Of a stretch of DNA of 64,000 bases, positions 44,700 through 57,655 are shown piece after piece. The stretch is from Branchiostoma floridae. Its lineage: Eukaryota; Chordata; Leptocardii; Amphioxiformes; Branchiostomatidae. The translations under genes and the position numbers were made by a program. The stretch is taken from positions 30,406,401 to 30,470,400 of the forward strand of contig NC_049982.1 in NCBI RefSeq assembly GCF_000003815.2, in the 5' to 3' direction. Positions within the stretch are counted from its first letter, which is position 1, and each line of letters begins with the position of its first letter. The notes beneath the pieces are model-generated. The model was not told the origin of the DNA. It made no database searches and worked only from the letters and a program-made list of their open reading frames with translations.

Positions 44700-46816
44700 A
44701 TGGCCTTCCTCCGAACATACCTGCTCTGTGTCGTTCTTCTTGCCATCGGATCTTCGTCGTCCGAGCTCGGGCGTTTCCGGCACCGGTTACGTCATCTTCG
44801 GGCGGCTTCGTTGGTCCTGAGGGATACTGCGGACGACACGTTGGACCGTGCGAAGGATAACTATGTAAGTACACGTTACTCTTAAAACTTCACGTTTTAG
44901 TCTTTAGAAATGTATCAAATATAACTAAGGAATGTTTAAGAGAAAAGCATGCTAAATTCGAAGAATATCATTTGTAACCATATATATGCAAGTATATTGT
45001 ACAGACTTTGAGTTTATATTTTAAACTTACGTTTTACACATTTGACTGTGTATGGCTGGGTAAAAGATTGGAAGTAATTGTTTAGAGTTTTATTTTAGTT
45101 TTCCAATTTGCCAACTCTTGACAACAAATAATAACAGCCTATGTTTTTTTCAGAAAAAAATATATAATCTCTTCCTTCCCGGAGTCTTCCTACCTTCTAC
45201 GAAATACTTTCCTTCCACGAATCTAAGGAACAAACGCTTTATATACACGTGCGTAACCATTCAGGCCTTATTATGTAACAACCATGGCAGGAAACATTAT
45301 CCCACTACGGACTGACCTATACACAAAGAAAGTCAACCAGAACAAAAAGAGGCGGCAACCTGAGAAGCTACACGTACAATGGCTTGAGTAGCATAAGACT
45401 AGTCTACGGAAGGGTGGCCTGAAATTCAGACTGTTTTCAGGGCTTATACGGGCAAGCCTTTCGATGACAGAGCTAACATGCTGAGTAGAACATATTCCAT
45501 ATTGATAAAAGGACTGTTGGCTACATCAAGAGGGCGAAACAATCAGCGGGTTGGCGTAGTTGAACAAGCGGGGGCAAAAGCTCGAAGTGCCGAGAACCAC
45601 CAGCCTATGCAGCGCGTACGTAGAGAAGGGTGAGAGGGTGTTGAAGATAATCCATTTAATTATTTTTATAGTGTGCCGAGGAAGAGTGCCCAAACGGCTT
45701 CTTGCAGGGAATTGGGAACCCGCTGTGTCGACGGGAGCGCGGATTCTTTAACGCTACGCCGTCCGTTGAACAGGTAATATGATGAATCCGCTCGACATGG
45801 TTTGTTTTTTTCCTAGGAATTCCGTAAAGAGGAACACAATTTCCTACCAAGTACTGTAGGAGCATCCTCACTAGATAGCTTTAACAGCATATGGGGTTAG
45901 GTGTGCAAGTGTAGTGTGGTAAAAATGCAAGGGATGACCAGTAAGCTCTAGATCGGCCTCACTCAATTGTTTTGGAGTTGAAAAGTATTTATGCAGCGAT
46001 AGTATGAATTGTTGACTGAATTACAGAATATGTTGTGTAATTTGTTGCTATAACTTTAACGTTAGTAATGGTTGAGTTCGTTGCTTTCACAGATTGGTGC
46101 AGAAATCGCGGAAACAGACCTAGCCCTGAAAGTGTGGAGCTGTGTTCTGGAGCCCGTGTTTAAGGACATGGGGGATGAAGGCGAATCCGGAGAAGCCGAG
46201 TCTACAGCTAGTATCGCCTCACAGGTGGAGACCGTGCGAGCAATGGTCAGTATTCTGCACTCTGGTACGAAGGCCCACAGCGACAACGTTCGCTGCCTAC
46301 GCACATAAATTCGAGATTGTCTGCATATAGGGGTTGAAGGGGGTTTTGTAAGGGACGGAAGCTGCTGTGGTATACTCACCAAGCAGAGGCGTACGGACAG
46401 TAAACGAGGCATATCATGACATGTTGCAATCTTTCCAAATTACCTCGGCTTGGAGAGTAACTGTTGTGCGCCTTTGTAGTCTGAGGCTGCTAGTATTATA
46501 CTGACAAAATAACTGGTATGATATTGATCATGTAGTATCATATGTTTTACCTATATATTTTGATGGTTTTGTGCCTCACATTGACCAAGTTCAACAGCTC
46601 CTCATTTGACGTTATGTTCAGATTCGTCAAATTTTGAGCACGATAACAAAGTTCCGCCATCTTTTATCTTAGATGGAGAACATGGGTCTCCCACAGGCGT
46701 TCAGCGATGCTCCGTGCAGCCTGGTACTCCTCCAGGCCTTCAAACGTCAAGCCGAGACCTTCTCTGATCAAGTGAAGGTCATGGTCACAAACACCAATCC
46801 GCATGCGCAGAAATAG
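44700..46816 (+). CDS. Secreted helix-rich protein, candidate helical cytokine (four coding exons, 187 aa)
   Basis: Exons: 44700-44864, 45672-45773, 46093-46245, 46673-46816; every intron is GT-AG and phase 0. Residues 1-20 are a signal peptide (MAFLRTYLLCVVLLAIGSSS). The mature part has five Cys (56, 61, 74, 106, 155) and one sequon (Asn82). Four helix-prone stretches are visible: about 22-54 (LGRFRHRLRHLRAASLVLRD), 90-115 (IGAEIAETDLALKVWSCVLE), 127-144 (SIASQVETVRAMMENMG) and 155-179 (CSLVLLQAFKRQAETFSDQV). Size, signal peptide, all-phase-0 introns and four-helix layout are what class I/II helical cytokines show. No specific family signature is recognised, so the cytokine label is inference. 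AATAAA signals lie at 47074 and 47333. It could instead be another small helical secreted protein. Confidence 0.75.
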
Positions 46817-47486
46817 AACTGAAGCAGCCACCGCGTCATTGAATAGCTTTGTCGTAGATTCATTGTGGTCTAAGGTTGGTTTTAGTTTTAGATCTGTTGT
46901 AGTTGTTAGTTAGTTAGTTGTAACAGACCATTAAAATGTCATAAGTCAGGATTTAGAAGAAGTGAGCCAAATAATTCTTACTTGCACAACTGGATATGAT
47001 TTTGGAAACCCACACTATCATGTGGCTTATCTTTTTACCTGGATGTATTACCTTAAGCTTCATCGACGAATAGAATAAATGGTATAGTTGTAACACACTA
47101 TAGTATATCTAAAATTATGTCAACGCTTTACATACCTCCTAGACCTACTGTAGTACAGGGTAAGGATAAAGATGTTTCTGGCTAGAAGAGCAGAAGGCAT
47201 TTATTAACATTCAATGCATTGTTTAACATGTTTGAAGATCTTTGTAGGTTCTACGAATCATCTAGTATCCATTTCTGTCAGAAATGTGTGTAAGTCCCAT
47301 TGGGACATGTCAAATATATCTTTATGTTTGAGAATAAAGAGTGTTATACTAACTGAACACAGTTTACAATATCATATTAATTGAAAACCAGGTTTGTGAA
47401 ACTAACATAGTTGTATATCGCGCTTTCTACACACGAGTATTTAGTATTCTCTACGTATTGTATTACCTCCTAAAACAACAATCACC

Positions 47487-47600
47487 TGACATGCCGCGGA
47501 TGTTGTGCCCTTGGTATAGGTACTTAACACCGATTTCCTCACTTCACTCAGCTGAAAATGAGTGGCTAGATTCGGTTAGTAATGTCCCTAGTACGTTCGG
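47487..47600 (+). repeat. SINE body fragment
   Basis: GTTGTGCCCTTGGTATAGG, TTCCTCACTTCACTCAGC and TGAAAATGAGTGGCTAG match the body of the SINEs at 3603 and 10901; the tRNA head is missing. Confidence 0.6.
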
Positions 47601-47645
47601 TGTTAGAAAGCCCGACTCAAGCACGTTAAATAACAGCCGCACTTA

Positions 47646-48864
47646 GGCCCCCTTTCCACTTGACGGCGCTCTCACCGCGCTCTCTCTGCGATGGAAAATT
47701 GGCCAGAGCGCGGTGAGAGCGCCGCGACGCCAGAAAAGCTGCTGTAGTGGAATCTCTCCGGCGACCCCAGCGCGCTCTCACTGCGACGAAAAACTTAACG
47801 TCAGCATCTTTTTGTTTGTTTGTTTGTTTATTTTGAAACACCTGGGTAGCCTATTCAGTGCCAATACACTGGTTTTCGATAGGGCCCAGTTTCACATATA
47901 CATACATGGAAATAAAAACAACTTACAGAGAGAAAAGTAGACATACACGTCGGAACATTGTTGGTTTTTATGAGGTAACAAAGGTTCGAAAGATTACTCA
48001 ACGAATTTCGGAGACAAAAAACGAATCTTTTGACATATAGTGTATTTTGGTATCTTTGAAGTCATCCTTTTACGTCTGACATAACATTCAAAGTATAAAA
48101 TCAAGGCTGTAAACAAATCCAATTTTGGTCACTGTACAGTCACTCAGCCTGAAATATACACGTTTCTTTTGCTGTTTTTTCTTAAATCTGTCATGTAGCT
48201 TGTTCAGAATACTACTTCTTTATCGTGCCACGTTATCAGTGTAAATCACACAACACTGAAACGCTTCGATTTATTGAAAATAGGACTTCAATAATCTAAA
48301 TGTACAGATGAAGAACAAGAAAACCTAATGTCATCATTGTCAAATTCAAAATAAGGTGGAAAATGATAAACCTTTGTTTTCTCAAACCTTGGTTATTCCA
48401 TCTCAGTTTTATTATATATCATCGGTACATTTTGGATATTTCTCAGGGTTCTGTCTGTGTCAAGTATACTTCTTCACAAACCACAATTGAGAGCGCAGAG
48501 AGAGCGCAGTGAGAGCGCCGTCCTAGCTAAATTGGTATCATAAACCACTTTTGAGACCTATTGCGCTCACCGCGCTCGCTGTGCGCTCTGTTGGCGCTCA
48601 CGGCGCTCGCTGCGCGCTCTCTTGGCGCGTTCTCTGCGCTCATCCTTGGATCGCCGTCCACGGCGCTCTCACGGCGACTGTTTTGAGCAGGTTCAAAACA
48701 GTCGCGGAGGTGATGGCGACCATGGCGACCATGGCGCTCACACCGCGCTCTCTGCGCGCTCCCATGGCGACCTTGGCGATCCCACCGCGCTCTGACCGCG
48801 CTCATCCCAATTTGAGGTCGCAGGGAGAGCGCCGTGAGAACGCCATCCTAGTGGAAAGGGGGTC
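47646..48864. mobile_element. PIF/Harbinger-like non-autonomous TIR element, 1.2 kb
   Basis: GGCCCCCTTTCCACT and AGTGGAAAGGGGGTC termini, extended by GGCGCTCTCACCGCGCTC-type repeats in both arms, are flanked by TTA on both sides (47643-47645, 48865-48867). Both arms, especially 48485-48835, are arrays of GCGCTC(T)C motifs; the middle is AT-rich. No transposase. Confidence 0.75.
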
Positions 48865-48867
48865 TTA

Positions 48868-50458
48868 TCGCAAAGAATAGCAGTTCGCACTTCCTCTTAG
48901 TAGTACAGACAAACCTGCGGCCAGATGCAGTGTTATGGTCAGAAGAAGGAAAGAAGATCATACTGGTTTAGATGAGAGTGCAATCGGAGAAAAGAAAGGT
49001 GAGCAAATACCACAACTTGCTTTAGTGTTGCATAGAGAAAGACTGGCAGTCCTGGCTGTTCCCGGTAGAAGTGCAAAGGTTTCCCAGCTTAGTCCACGTG
49101 GAAGTTAGTAACAGCACTAGGAGTGACAGGAAGAGCAAGAAAGGATGTAGTGCACAGGATAGGGGAAGCAGCAGAGGTTGCCTCATGTTGGCTGTGGAGG
49201 AAGAGGGAAGAAGCAGGCTGGAAGCCGGGAGGAGCGGATGGGTAGTGGATTGGCCACCACTGCCGGGCCCGACAGCGAGAGGATGTAACGGATAAGGGTC
49301 GAAACATGCGATGAGAGCATTTCCATCACTCCACTCACCTTTGTAGGTAAGAAGAGTCATGAATGCGTCTATGATGTATTTACCAACAAATTGTAAATAT
49401 TTCCAAAAGTGAAAGAATCACATAGATCACATAATATTTAAAGAAATTTATCTAGATTCGAATTTTCATACTCATTTTCTCGAAAAAAAATTAAAACTAT
49501 CGTGACGTAGATATTATTCTAGCTAAAACAACTCAAACTTAGTACAAATATCACTTAAAAACCGTCTCGGTGACTTGAAATGGACTCTGATGTTTAGTTC
49601 AGCACCAAGGAAAGATCCACCCAGAAAGAACAGAAGTCGGTTGTTCAAATCATTAATTTTCATCAGAGGTTCGAATCTAACACTTAGAATGATAACACTC
49701 GTCTTCTGTATACTATTTACACTGACTTGAATCTACTTAACGTCAGTAAGTGTATAAAATCAATTGTAAAGTCCCATATTGTTTTATTACACTAACATTA
49801 CAAAACAAACCACTGGCACCTTACCTATGTGTACTATGTATTCCTGTAACTATATATAACGATTATGTCACAGATGAAAGAGACCATCTTATGAGATGGA
49901 ATCATAAGTCTGCCAGTTAGTAAATCGTTAGAATACGGACCAGTGCAAGTTTAGACTTCGTTCTGAAGCAATAAGTATTATAGCGCCACCTCTCGTTATG
50001 TGTCGAAACTGCAATCGTCCTCTCGAGGTTGGTGTTAGCACACAATATACTTTATACTGAAGTTCTCATAAATACAATATTGTTTCTTGCTGATTTGTAA
50101 CGGTCAAAATAGGAATTTTAAAGATGAAGGGATTTAAAGACAACGTGACAACGGCTGTATCGCAAGTGACATGAATTCAGGGAGGTTACACAATGAAAAT
50201 GTCTGTTCTGGTTCCTGCTAAGTTCTAAGCTCGTCACACATTCCATGCCAGCAGTTCGCTTTATTCCCGCTAGATGGCTATTTTGACCTGAAGTGCTTAT
50301 GGAGTGGAACTTCTGTTTGATAAATGTTGTCCTGCGTGTCCAATGACATTACCTCATCTTATATACGGATTCTACGCTTATCAATTTATTTCATCTCATC
50401 AAAATGATTAAGTTCCTACATTGACACCAGAAGACAAAACTGCAAATCATTTTCTTCA
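48868..50458. other. Spacer without recognisable gene
   Basis: Short frames at 49022-49360 overlap on both strands and show no motifs. Confidence 0.3.
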
Positions 50459-50600
50459 ATGTGTATGTGCGTGTATGTGTGTGTAAAGGTTTCTGTAAAG
50501 GTGTGCGCGTGCGCGTGCGCGTGTGCGTGTGCGTGTGCGTGTGTGTGTGTGTGTTTGTGTGTGTGTGTTTGTGTGTGTATTTGTGTGCATGTGTGTGCGA
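50459..50600. repeat. (TG)n/(GCGTGC)n microsatellite
   Basis: TG repeats with a GCGTGC core. Confidence 0.9.
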
Positions 50601-51479
50601 GAGGTAGATTGAAAACTCAGCAATGGCCATCTTTTTTATTGAGTATTAGATAGCCACAGATAGTTTCGCGTCTGAAGTCTCCCCTCTTGGTTTCCTTTGC
50701 TGCAAGCCTATTCTAAACTAGATAAAACATCTCTCTCACTAAAACTCAACTTCTAAGCCATTCCATACTTATCTAGTCGACTCAATGGCTACATTTTACG
50801 AATCTACCCATTAAAACATATGGACATATATCTCATGATCTGAACTATACTGTATTAGAAAATGTTTAAAGGAGTGAGTGAGAAATGCTCCAAATCTTGC
50901 AACGGTACGTCCTCAATTATTACTATACTTACTGGTGAGCTTAGTGATATCTTAGTCAAAATATTACACGCTAAAGTCTGAATTGTAGGCCATTGTTGGT
51001 TTGTTCGGTTTGACCACTCCAATATGCTGCGAACTCTGACCTTTCTGTCATTGCGGATGTTTTCTAGCGCCGTCGGAGGCCGTTGCGTCCTGAATATGAT
51101 GTCCCCTGCTATCATACAGACAGCAGATGGCCAGACAATGCCTCAACACCCTTAAGTCCACAGTGGTGCGATCTCTTCCATTTAGATTCACACCGCCACT
51201 TGTAAACGACTTTTCCGACATAGATAAATGACACTTTAAACACAGATGTCATATCAAGTATTCAAACGAAATCGGAGACGCTATAGGGAACACGTCAAAA
51301 AATAGAAGACAGATAGCTCACAAACTTTGTTTCTTTCATTGCCTATTCTCTACATCAGTTTTATACCAGCCTCTAGGCGATCTTCAGTCACACTCCTCTC
51401 ACGCGTTTCCACACAAAAAAACTGACAAGACAAATACCGGGGTCGCACATGATCGATTGCTTCGGTCAGTCACAACTAG

Positions 51480-52640
51480 CGCGGAATTAAGATATTCGGA
51501 ATCGCTTAAACAATTACAAGCGGCGAGGTGGCAGATGCCACGATGATGGTTTATTAAAGGTTTGGCGGGCGGTCGTCCCAGCGGTTATCGGTAGTGGAAC
51601 AGAGACGGGCCGGTCACGGCTTCTAGCCGCTGGCGACGCCAGGACTTCGATTGATAAGAGAAGATTGAATCCTCGCTCCCTCGTCCCACGAGTTGCCAGT
51701 ACCATCTCCCTCGCGAGCGGCATACACGCGGGGGCACGCACAATGGGAAGAGCGATATTAAACGCCAATGATACGTGTTAAGTGTGTATTAAGAGACTCC
51801 TATCTCGGGAGACTCTACACTATTAATTTCGACCGACGCGGTTTCGCCATTTTGCTCGGCCCCGAGGGCGGGCGTGTTCTTACTGATAATATGGTAACGA
51901 AATTGTTAAATCGATAGAGTGGCGGAAATGGAAGTGTCAAGTCCCTTCAATGCAACTCAATACGGACTTGTGTGAGTTATTGGTCAATAAGTCGAAGTTG
52001 AATGAGAGATGGTTGGCGATAGCGGGTTGCCACAGTACCCTAGGAGTTTGTACCAACCCTTTCTTTAGGGCGTCGATTTTCAATAATGTCTCGGTATGGT
52101 CATTACAGAGTTTTTGACACGGAATTGATACGTTGCTATGCTCGTAATAGATGGTGAATGTCACGAGCACGATGGCTGTAGGGTTCGCTTGAGATCTTCA
52201 TTTGATAAAGCGGTGGTGACCTTTTCGCTCGGGCGGCCGCCTCGTCAGGGATTGGTCACGGAGTGGCGCGTGAAAGGGTGGGAGAAGGGCGAGGGATGCG
52301 TTCACCTGGGCCCGTGTCAGTTGAGTTTGCATTGCCGTTTGTCAGGGGCATACACCTTTTTAAAAAGGTGGGCGTACTATGTAATGTGCGTGTACACACA
52401 CAGCCGTAGCTACCGCAAACAGAGACAAAATCGCTTGGATGCGCGTGTTGTTGTTGTCGCTGCGGTAGTACGTAATTGTGGTAACGTAATTGAACGTAAT
52501 ATCGAGATAAAACAAGAGTTTCGGATATACACTTATTCGTTAAAAAATGCAATGATCAACGATATCATTTATAGAACTTGGGAGCAAATGTAAGAGGATT
52601 GGGCATATTCGCCACATGTGCATATCCATCTGTTAATAAA
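51480..52640. other. GC-richer, repeat-free noncoding island
   Basis: No frame has convincing coding features. Contains GATTGATAAG, CGCCATTTTG (YY1-like) and a perfect 18-bp palindrome CACCTTTTTAAAAAGGTG at 52353-52370. Could be a conserved regulatory element; this is inference. Confidence 0.3.
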
Positions 52641-52723
52641 AGTCCTCCCGAATTCCGAACATTGAGTTTATTTCTCGACCTGCGTCGTCCCTTTTTGTAA
52701 CCAGACTTTGTCCTAAATATATG

Positions 52724-52936
52724 AATAACACTTTATCCGCGGGGTAACCTTTATCCGTTGTATGTAAAATCGGAGTATTTAGGGATATCAAGTCAACAGA
52801 CGAGTGTTTCAGACTGGAATGCTATGGAAATATTGCAATTTGAAATCAACGTCCGTCGACTTGATATTTCTAAATACTTCGTTTTTAAAAAAAACAACGG
52901 ATATAGGTTACCATGTGGATAAAAGTGAACTACCAT
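52724..52936. mobile_element. T1 element, copy d
   Basis: CTTTATCCGCGGGGTAACC at the left, AACGGATATAGGTTACC and GTGGATAAAAGTGAACTA at the right; interior as in the other T1 copies. Confidence 0.8.
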
Positions 52937-53159
52937 TACATTTTTGTACACTGCATTGAAGAAAATATTTTTCACATTGGTTTCACATATTACCCATGTC
53001 AATATCTCTCTTCTAAAGCAGTTATTCCTTTTTTACACATTGGCGATTTTATGGAGCGCTGGGCGTTTCAAAACTTTATAAGCACGTTGTGTCAAAGATC
53101 ATATCGTTACTGGTAACATCATTTTTATCATTCATTGCTGCTATCATGAAGACGGTATA

Positions 53160-53960
53160 GTGATTTCTATGCGCCCTGCACGGTTTTTATTGAAGTTTGA
53201 TTCTGACTCATTCAGCTCGAACATGACAGGAGATTATAAACGTCACACTTGAAGGTCTGCGAAGGTTCTGTAAAGATAAGACAGAACTTAGGATGTGACT
53301 TAACTCCAACGCTTCACGCTTCGTTCTGACGTCTGCACGTAATCCCATATTTCTCCTTCCACGTTCACGGCGGTCGTCTGTTATTAATTGCCTTCATTAC
53401 ACCTCGATTTCATGGTACTTGTTAATTAATTGTCGGCTTATGAAATATTACACTATTACCGGGGTGTATTTAAGCATTCATTCCAGGCATGAAATCATCC
53501 TCAGGAGCGTATGATATTTCGTTTTGTAATAATAATATTTTCTAACCGTGGTTGCTCACAATGGTATCGCGAAAGCAGATGCGCCAGGCGGTATGCCCCC
53601 GCGGCATAAACTGTGGAGGAAGAGGGCGTAGGAAAATTAAATTACTTCTGCACACGATCCAATTACTTTGAAACAAGTTTCGGGGATACACTCCTCCTCC
53701 CAGTAATATAGGATAACGTCTGTTGCCAGCCTAGCGCGGCGTGGCGCGCCCGACGGATCATTCCGTCTCAATTACCGCAGGCAATCGAACGTATCATGGC
53801 TTTTCGAAAAGCTTTTTCGCGGATGAACGGACGAAAGTGGGGTGCTCTCAAAGCGTGGTGAGAAGACATATTAATATTTCAACGGCGACTTTGGCAGCCC
53901 GACCTGTAATTAATAATATGGATATACCAATATCTATAATATGAAACGCAACCGGCGCCT
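53160..53960. other. Second repeat-free noncoding island with homeobox-type motifs
   Basis: Contains GTTAATTAATTGTC (near 53421), GTAATTAATAATATGG (near 53906) and AACCGTGGTT. No coding frame. Regulatory role is inferred only. Confidence 0.3.
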
Positions 53961-54794
53961 AGCCTAATAATACATACCATGAAAGCCACCATTCTGCGAA
54001 ACTCATGCTGTTTTGTAAGGTTAGGGATGCAGTTAAAAATGGATTTGCGTGGACTATGGATTTTAAAAATTAGATATGACACACGATATAAACTATGATT
54101 TGAAGGACAGCAAAATTTGAAAAAATTATAGACTGCATTTCTTTAATAAAGTAATTTGCTCAAACTATGAGGGGGACTATAAGCAATAAAAAGGCTTTTT
54201 CCAAAGCTTATTTATGTGACATGTATAAGCTTATTATACAACCTGTTTTACCTTGAATCTTTACCACAAAATCTAGATGCTAGTTTTTCAGAATGTCGAA
54301 AAGAAGGAATTAATTGAATCCCCTAAAACCACATTAGCAATATGTGTGCAATGACAATGTACAAATTTGTCTTTGGATAAGAGGGGGGGGGGGGGTCAGT
54401 TTGTTCTTTTCTGGAATATATGATGTATATGTCCTTCTTTACACCTCTTATAAAATAGTCCTTTTTAGTGTTCATTTTGCGGGATATTGTTGATTTTGAA
54501 TGTAAAGGTTCTTGGTTCGAATCACTAGCAGGACCCAGTTTAAGCTTGTATTTCCTAACTCTATTCAGGGCGCGGTCATTTATGTCGTGCGGTCGTCGCA
54601 CGGTTTCTAAATAAGGACATTAATTGGGACAGTCATGCATGTGTCTAGCTTGATTAAATCTCGCTTATAGCAGCCCGCTCGCTTATAGCAGCCCTCTGCA
54701 GAGAGGGGCCAGTTCCAGCCCTGGACAGCAGAGTTTGTGTTACACAGACTAGAAGCATGTGTCCTGCAAATTTAAAGTTCAGCCGTCTTGCTAT

Positions 54795-55038
54795 GGCCCC
54801 CTTTACACAACACGGCGATCGCGATACGCTCTCGCCGCGATCTAAATAGGATATGTGGTATAACTTGATTTCATACTGGATATATCCGACAGCATGGAAA
54901 AGTGTGACTGAGAAGACAGCAAAACACACAAAGTGCAACAAAATTCGTTTCTTTTCTATACAATTCGTTGAGCGATCTGTCAAATCTTAGGTCGCAAAGA
55001 GCACGCGGCCAGAGCGCCGTCCTAGTGGAAAGAGGGTA
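54795..55038. mobile_element. Short relative of the 47646 TIR element
   Basis: GGCCCCCTTTACACA..CGGCGATCGCG at the left and GAGCGCCGTCCTAGTGGAAA-GAGGGTA at the right resemble the termini of the 1.2-kb element. The target duplication is unclear. Confidence 0.6.
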
Positions 55039-55699
55039 TACTGCACACAAGAGATAGCCTAAATACTATCCTCCGTAGTGACCACTGGCTCAATACTTTC
55101 GCTTGCTAAAACGTACTCCTTGACTGGCAAGCGAGCGTGTTGAGCCAGAGGTTCACTTATTTAATGTAGTATGGTACTCAGGCTTAAAATGAGGCTGTAT
55201 GTCTTTATAGATCTTTGTCGTTGGTTGTCAAGGTACGCCCTCGCGGATCTTCCGTATTGATAAAGAAAGCCACACCTCCGGCATGTTAAAGATTCAACCG
55301 CACTTAGAAAAAAAAAATCTGTGTCCTTCCCGGTGTCTGGATCCATCCTTACAGTCCGGTCTTAGGCAGCTTACTGTAGTTACCCCTAATTTAAGGCAGT
55401 TTTCCTTTATGGCAAACAAGCAAACAAACAAACAAGCAAACATATATGTCCCGTGTGTTGGCTTCATTCAGAGCACACACACGTGCCATGTGGCATGTCA
55501 TTTCGTTAAAAATGTAACAGGACCAAAACATTTATCAACAGCACCTCATTCGTCATGCACCCTTCCATCGTCTATCACCACGTCAGTGTTCTAGCCTTAG
55601 GCCAGACGGATTTTATCATATTGATGACATTCTATGGGCACTGCATATTTTTTGCGACCGAGTGAAATAATGAACAAAAAAATTGGACATACTTGCCAT

Positions 55700-56124
55700 T
55701 AGGGGTGGGTACCGGTACAGAAAATTCAGGTCCAGGTCCGGTTCAGGTCCAAAGGATCAGGTCCAGGTCCGGACCTGAACCTGGACCTGATTCAGTATGA
55801 CTCATACCAATGGTCCATTCCACTACAAAGAAATCTGTTTGATGGAGTATTACTGGCGTTTTACAATCCTACAACGCTAACTGCACCTGTGCGATTGGCT
55901 GTAAAACTTGGTAGAAATTACTATAAACTCTATTCTACTTCACCCGTGTTATTTTCTTCCACCTGCAAGCGCCAAAACGTGTGAATGCCTTATAAAATAA
56001 TCTGTTAATTTTCTTATCGGTCCAACATCCGGTCCACCTAATTTTTTCAGGTCCGGTTTTTCTGGACCGGCCCAATAAGAAAAACCGGTTTTGTACCGGT
56101 ACGCTGTACCGATACCCAGCCCTA
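55700..56124. mobile_element. hAT-type miniature element H1, copy 2
   Basis: Same ends and interior as 17375-17807. An exact 8-bp target duplication CTTGCCAT flanks it (55692-55699, 56125-56132). Confidence 0.9.
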
Positions 56125-56819
56125 CTTGCCATCATTACGGTCAGGAAATTCTATCAAAACTTGAAGAGATCTTAATTTTAGTAAAAATTACGGAACTTAG
56201 AGATCTTAATAATATTTTTCTTTCTTTCACATATTTTTAGAAGATTTGGGACAATTTCACTAAGGGCTCGAAATGAATTTCGTGCAAGTAGTAAGTTTAC
56301 GACAAAATCAGATCGTTTCACGGTAGAAAAGAGGCATCTTGAATATTACATAAGTATTTTTTCAACGTTAAAATTGTGAAATTCATGACATATATTTGCT
56401 TATGTCTTTGTACTGATTTACTTTGCATGGCCACAAACTTCTTTTGTTATGGACGCCATCCATTTGACGAAGTCAGTGCGGCCTTCCTTGTGAAAACACG
56501 TTACATTGCCGTCTGACTGGACGAAATATTCCATATGTGTGACACCACACTGGTAATGTATTGTCCACAGAATGGCACATGTACTGAATGTATATCACAG
56601 ATGTAGATGTACACGTTAGAACATTGTCAGCATGTTATGCCCCTTGTAGTAAAGTGTGGGGGTAATTCATTATTTACGCACACACAAACACAACACATTC
56701 ATAGATGACGTAAATTTTTATAAATGTAGAACTTACCTTGAATCTAGTCTTCGCGTCTTCGTCCACACAGGCAAATAAATGATAAATCGTGAACCTATGT
56801 TTAAAATGTTCCCATGTTC

Positions 56820-57240
56820 ATTACCTCCATGAAAAATGGGGGTATTTTTGTGTGTGTGTGTCTGTGTGTGTGTGTCTGTGTTTTTGTCTATTTGTGGTCA
56901 GCGTAACCTAAGAACTTCTGGTTAGATCGTAATGATATTAGGTAGGTGGGTAGAGTCTTGAAAAGATTAAAATTCAAGGTCGATTTTGTGACCTTGTTCC
57001 TGTATTCTTGTCATGTTCACTTCAGATCTTCTGTCATGTATCTGTTGTTTGCTGTTCATTGTGCTGTCTTCGTGTTGATGTTGTTGTTGATGAAGTTCCT
57101 CACCATCAGCACAACATTCGATGTCGTAAACAATCTTTTAATAACCTCATTATGTGTGAAAACAACATGATGGGTTGGGCACTGAAATTCTGCAAAAAGT
57201 GCAACGATAGAAAATGATACTGCTAATGTGCAAAACAGGT
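56820..57240 (+). repeat. Dispersed repeat R1, copy 3 (diverged)
   Basis: Starts TTACCTCCATGAAAAATGGG and contains TTTGTGGTCAGCGTAACCTA, parallel to 5863 and 1506. Confidence 0.5.
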
Positions 57241-57282
57241 ATATATAGGTTAACACTGAGAATAAGCCGGATCCTTGCAAAG

Positions 57283-57655
57283 TAGCCTGGATACCAGACC
57301 CCTTGAGCTCAATAATATCTATCGTACGCACAACACAGAGGCACCAGTTGTGCGGTTTTCGTGGGGGCATATAGGCGCGCTAGAGCCGAGGAAATCTCTT
57401 GTGCCGGCCCTGGAAACAGTCTTGCATCCAGGCTACTTTATACAAAGTTACATCTGCCGGGAGATTACTTGATATTCAAGTCTCACTATCACATAACGTT
57501 CGTCTGTTAGCCTCGATGCCAGGGCCTGTACAGCCCAACTCCTCGGCTCTAGGGCCAACATACCCCCAAGGAAGTTCTACAGCAGGCTCCTGAGTTAGAC
57601 CCCGATAAACATATACTAGTAATTGAGATCGGGTCGAAGTCTGGTATCCAGGCTA
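57283..57655. mobile_element. TIR element T2, copy 1
   Basis: TAGCCTGGATACCAGACCCC at the left pairs with GTCTGGTATCCAGGCTA at the right. A second inverted pair (AGAGCCGAGGAA and TCCTCGGCTCT) lies inside. Confidence 0.8.

Noticed and set aside
48527-48880. Arg/Ala-rich frames on both strands
   Set aside because: Translation of the GCGCTC array in the TIR element.
52138-52593. 151-aa plus-strand frame
   Set aside because: No motif, no splice context, mixed composition; likely chance in a GC-richer island.
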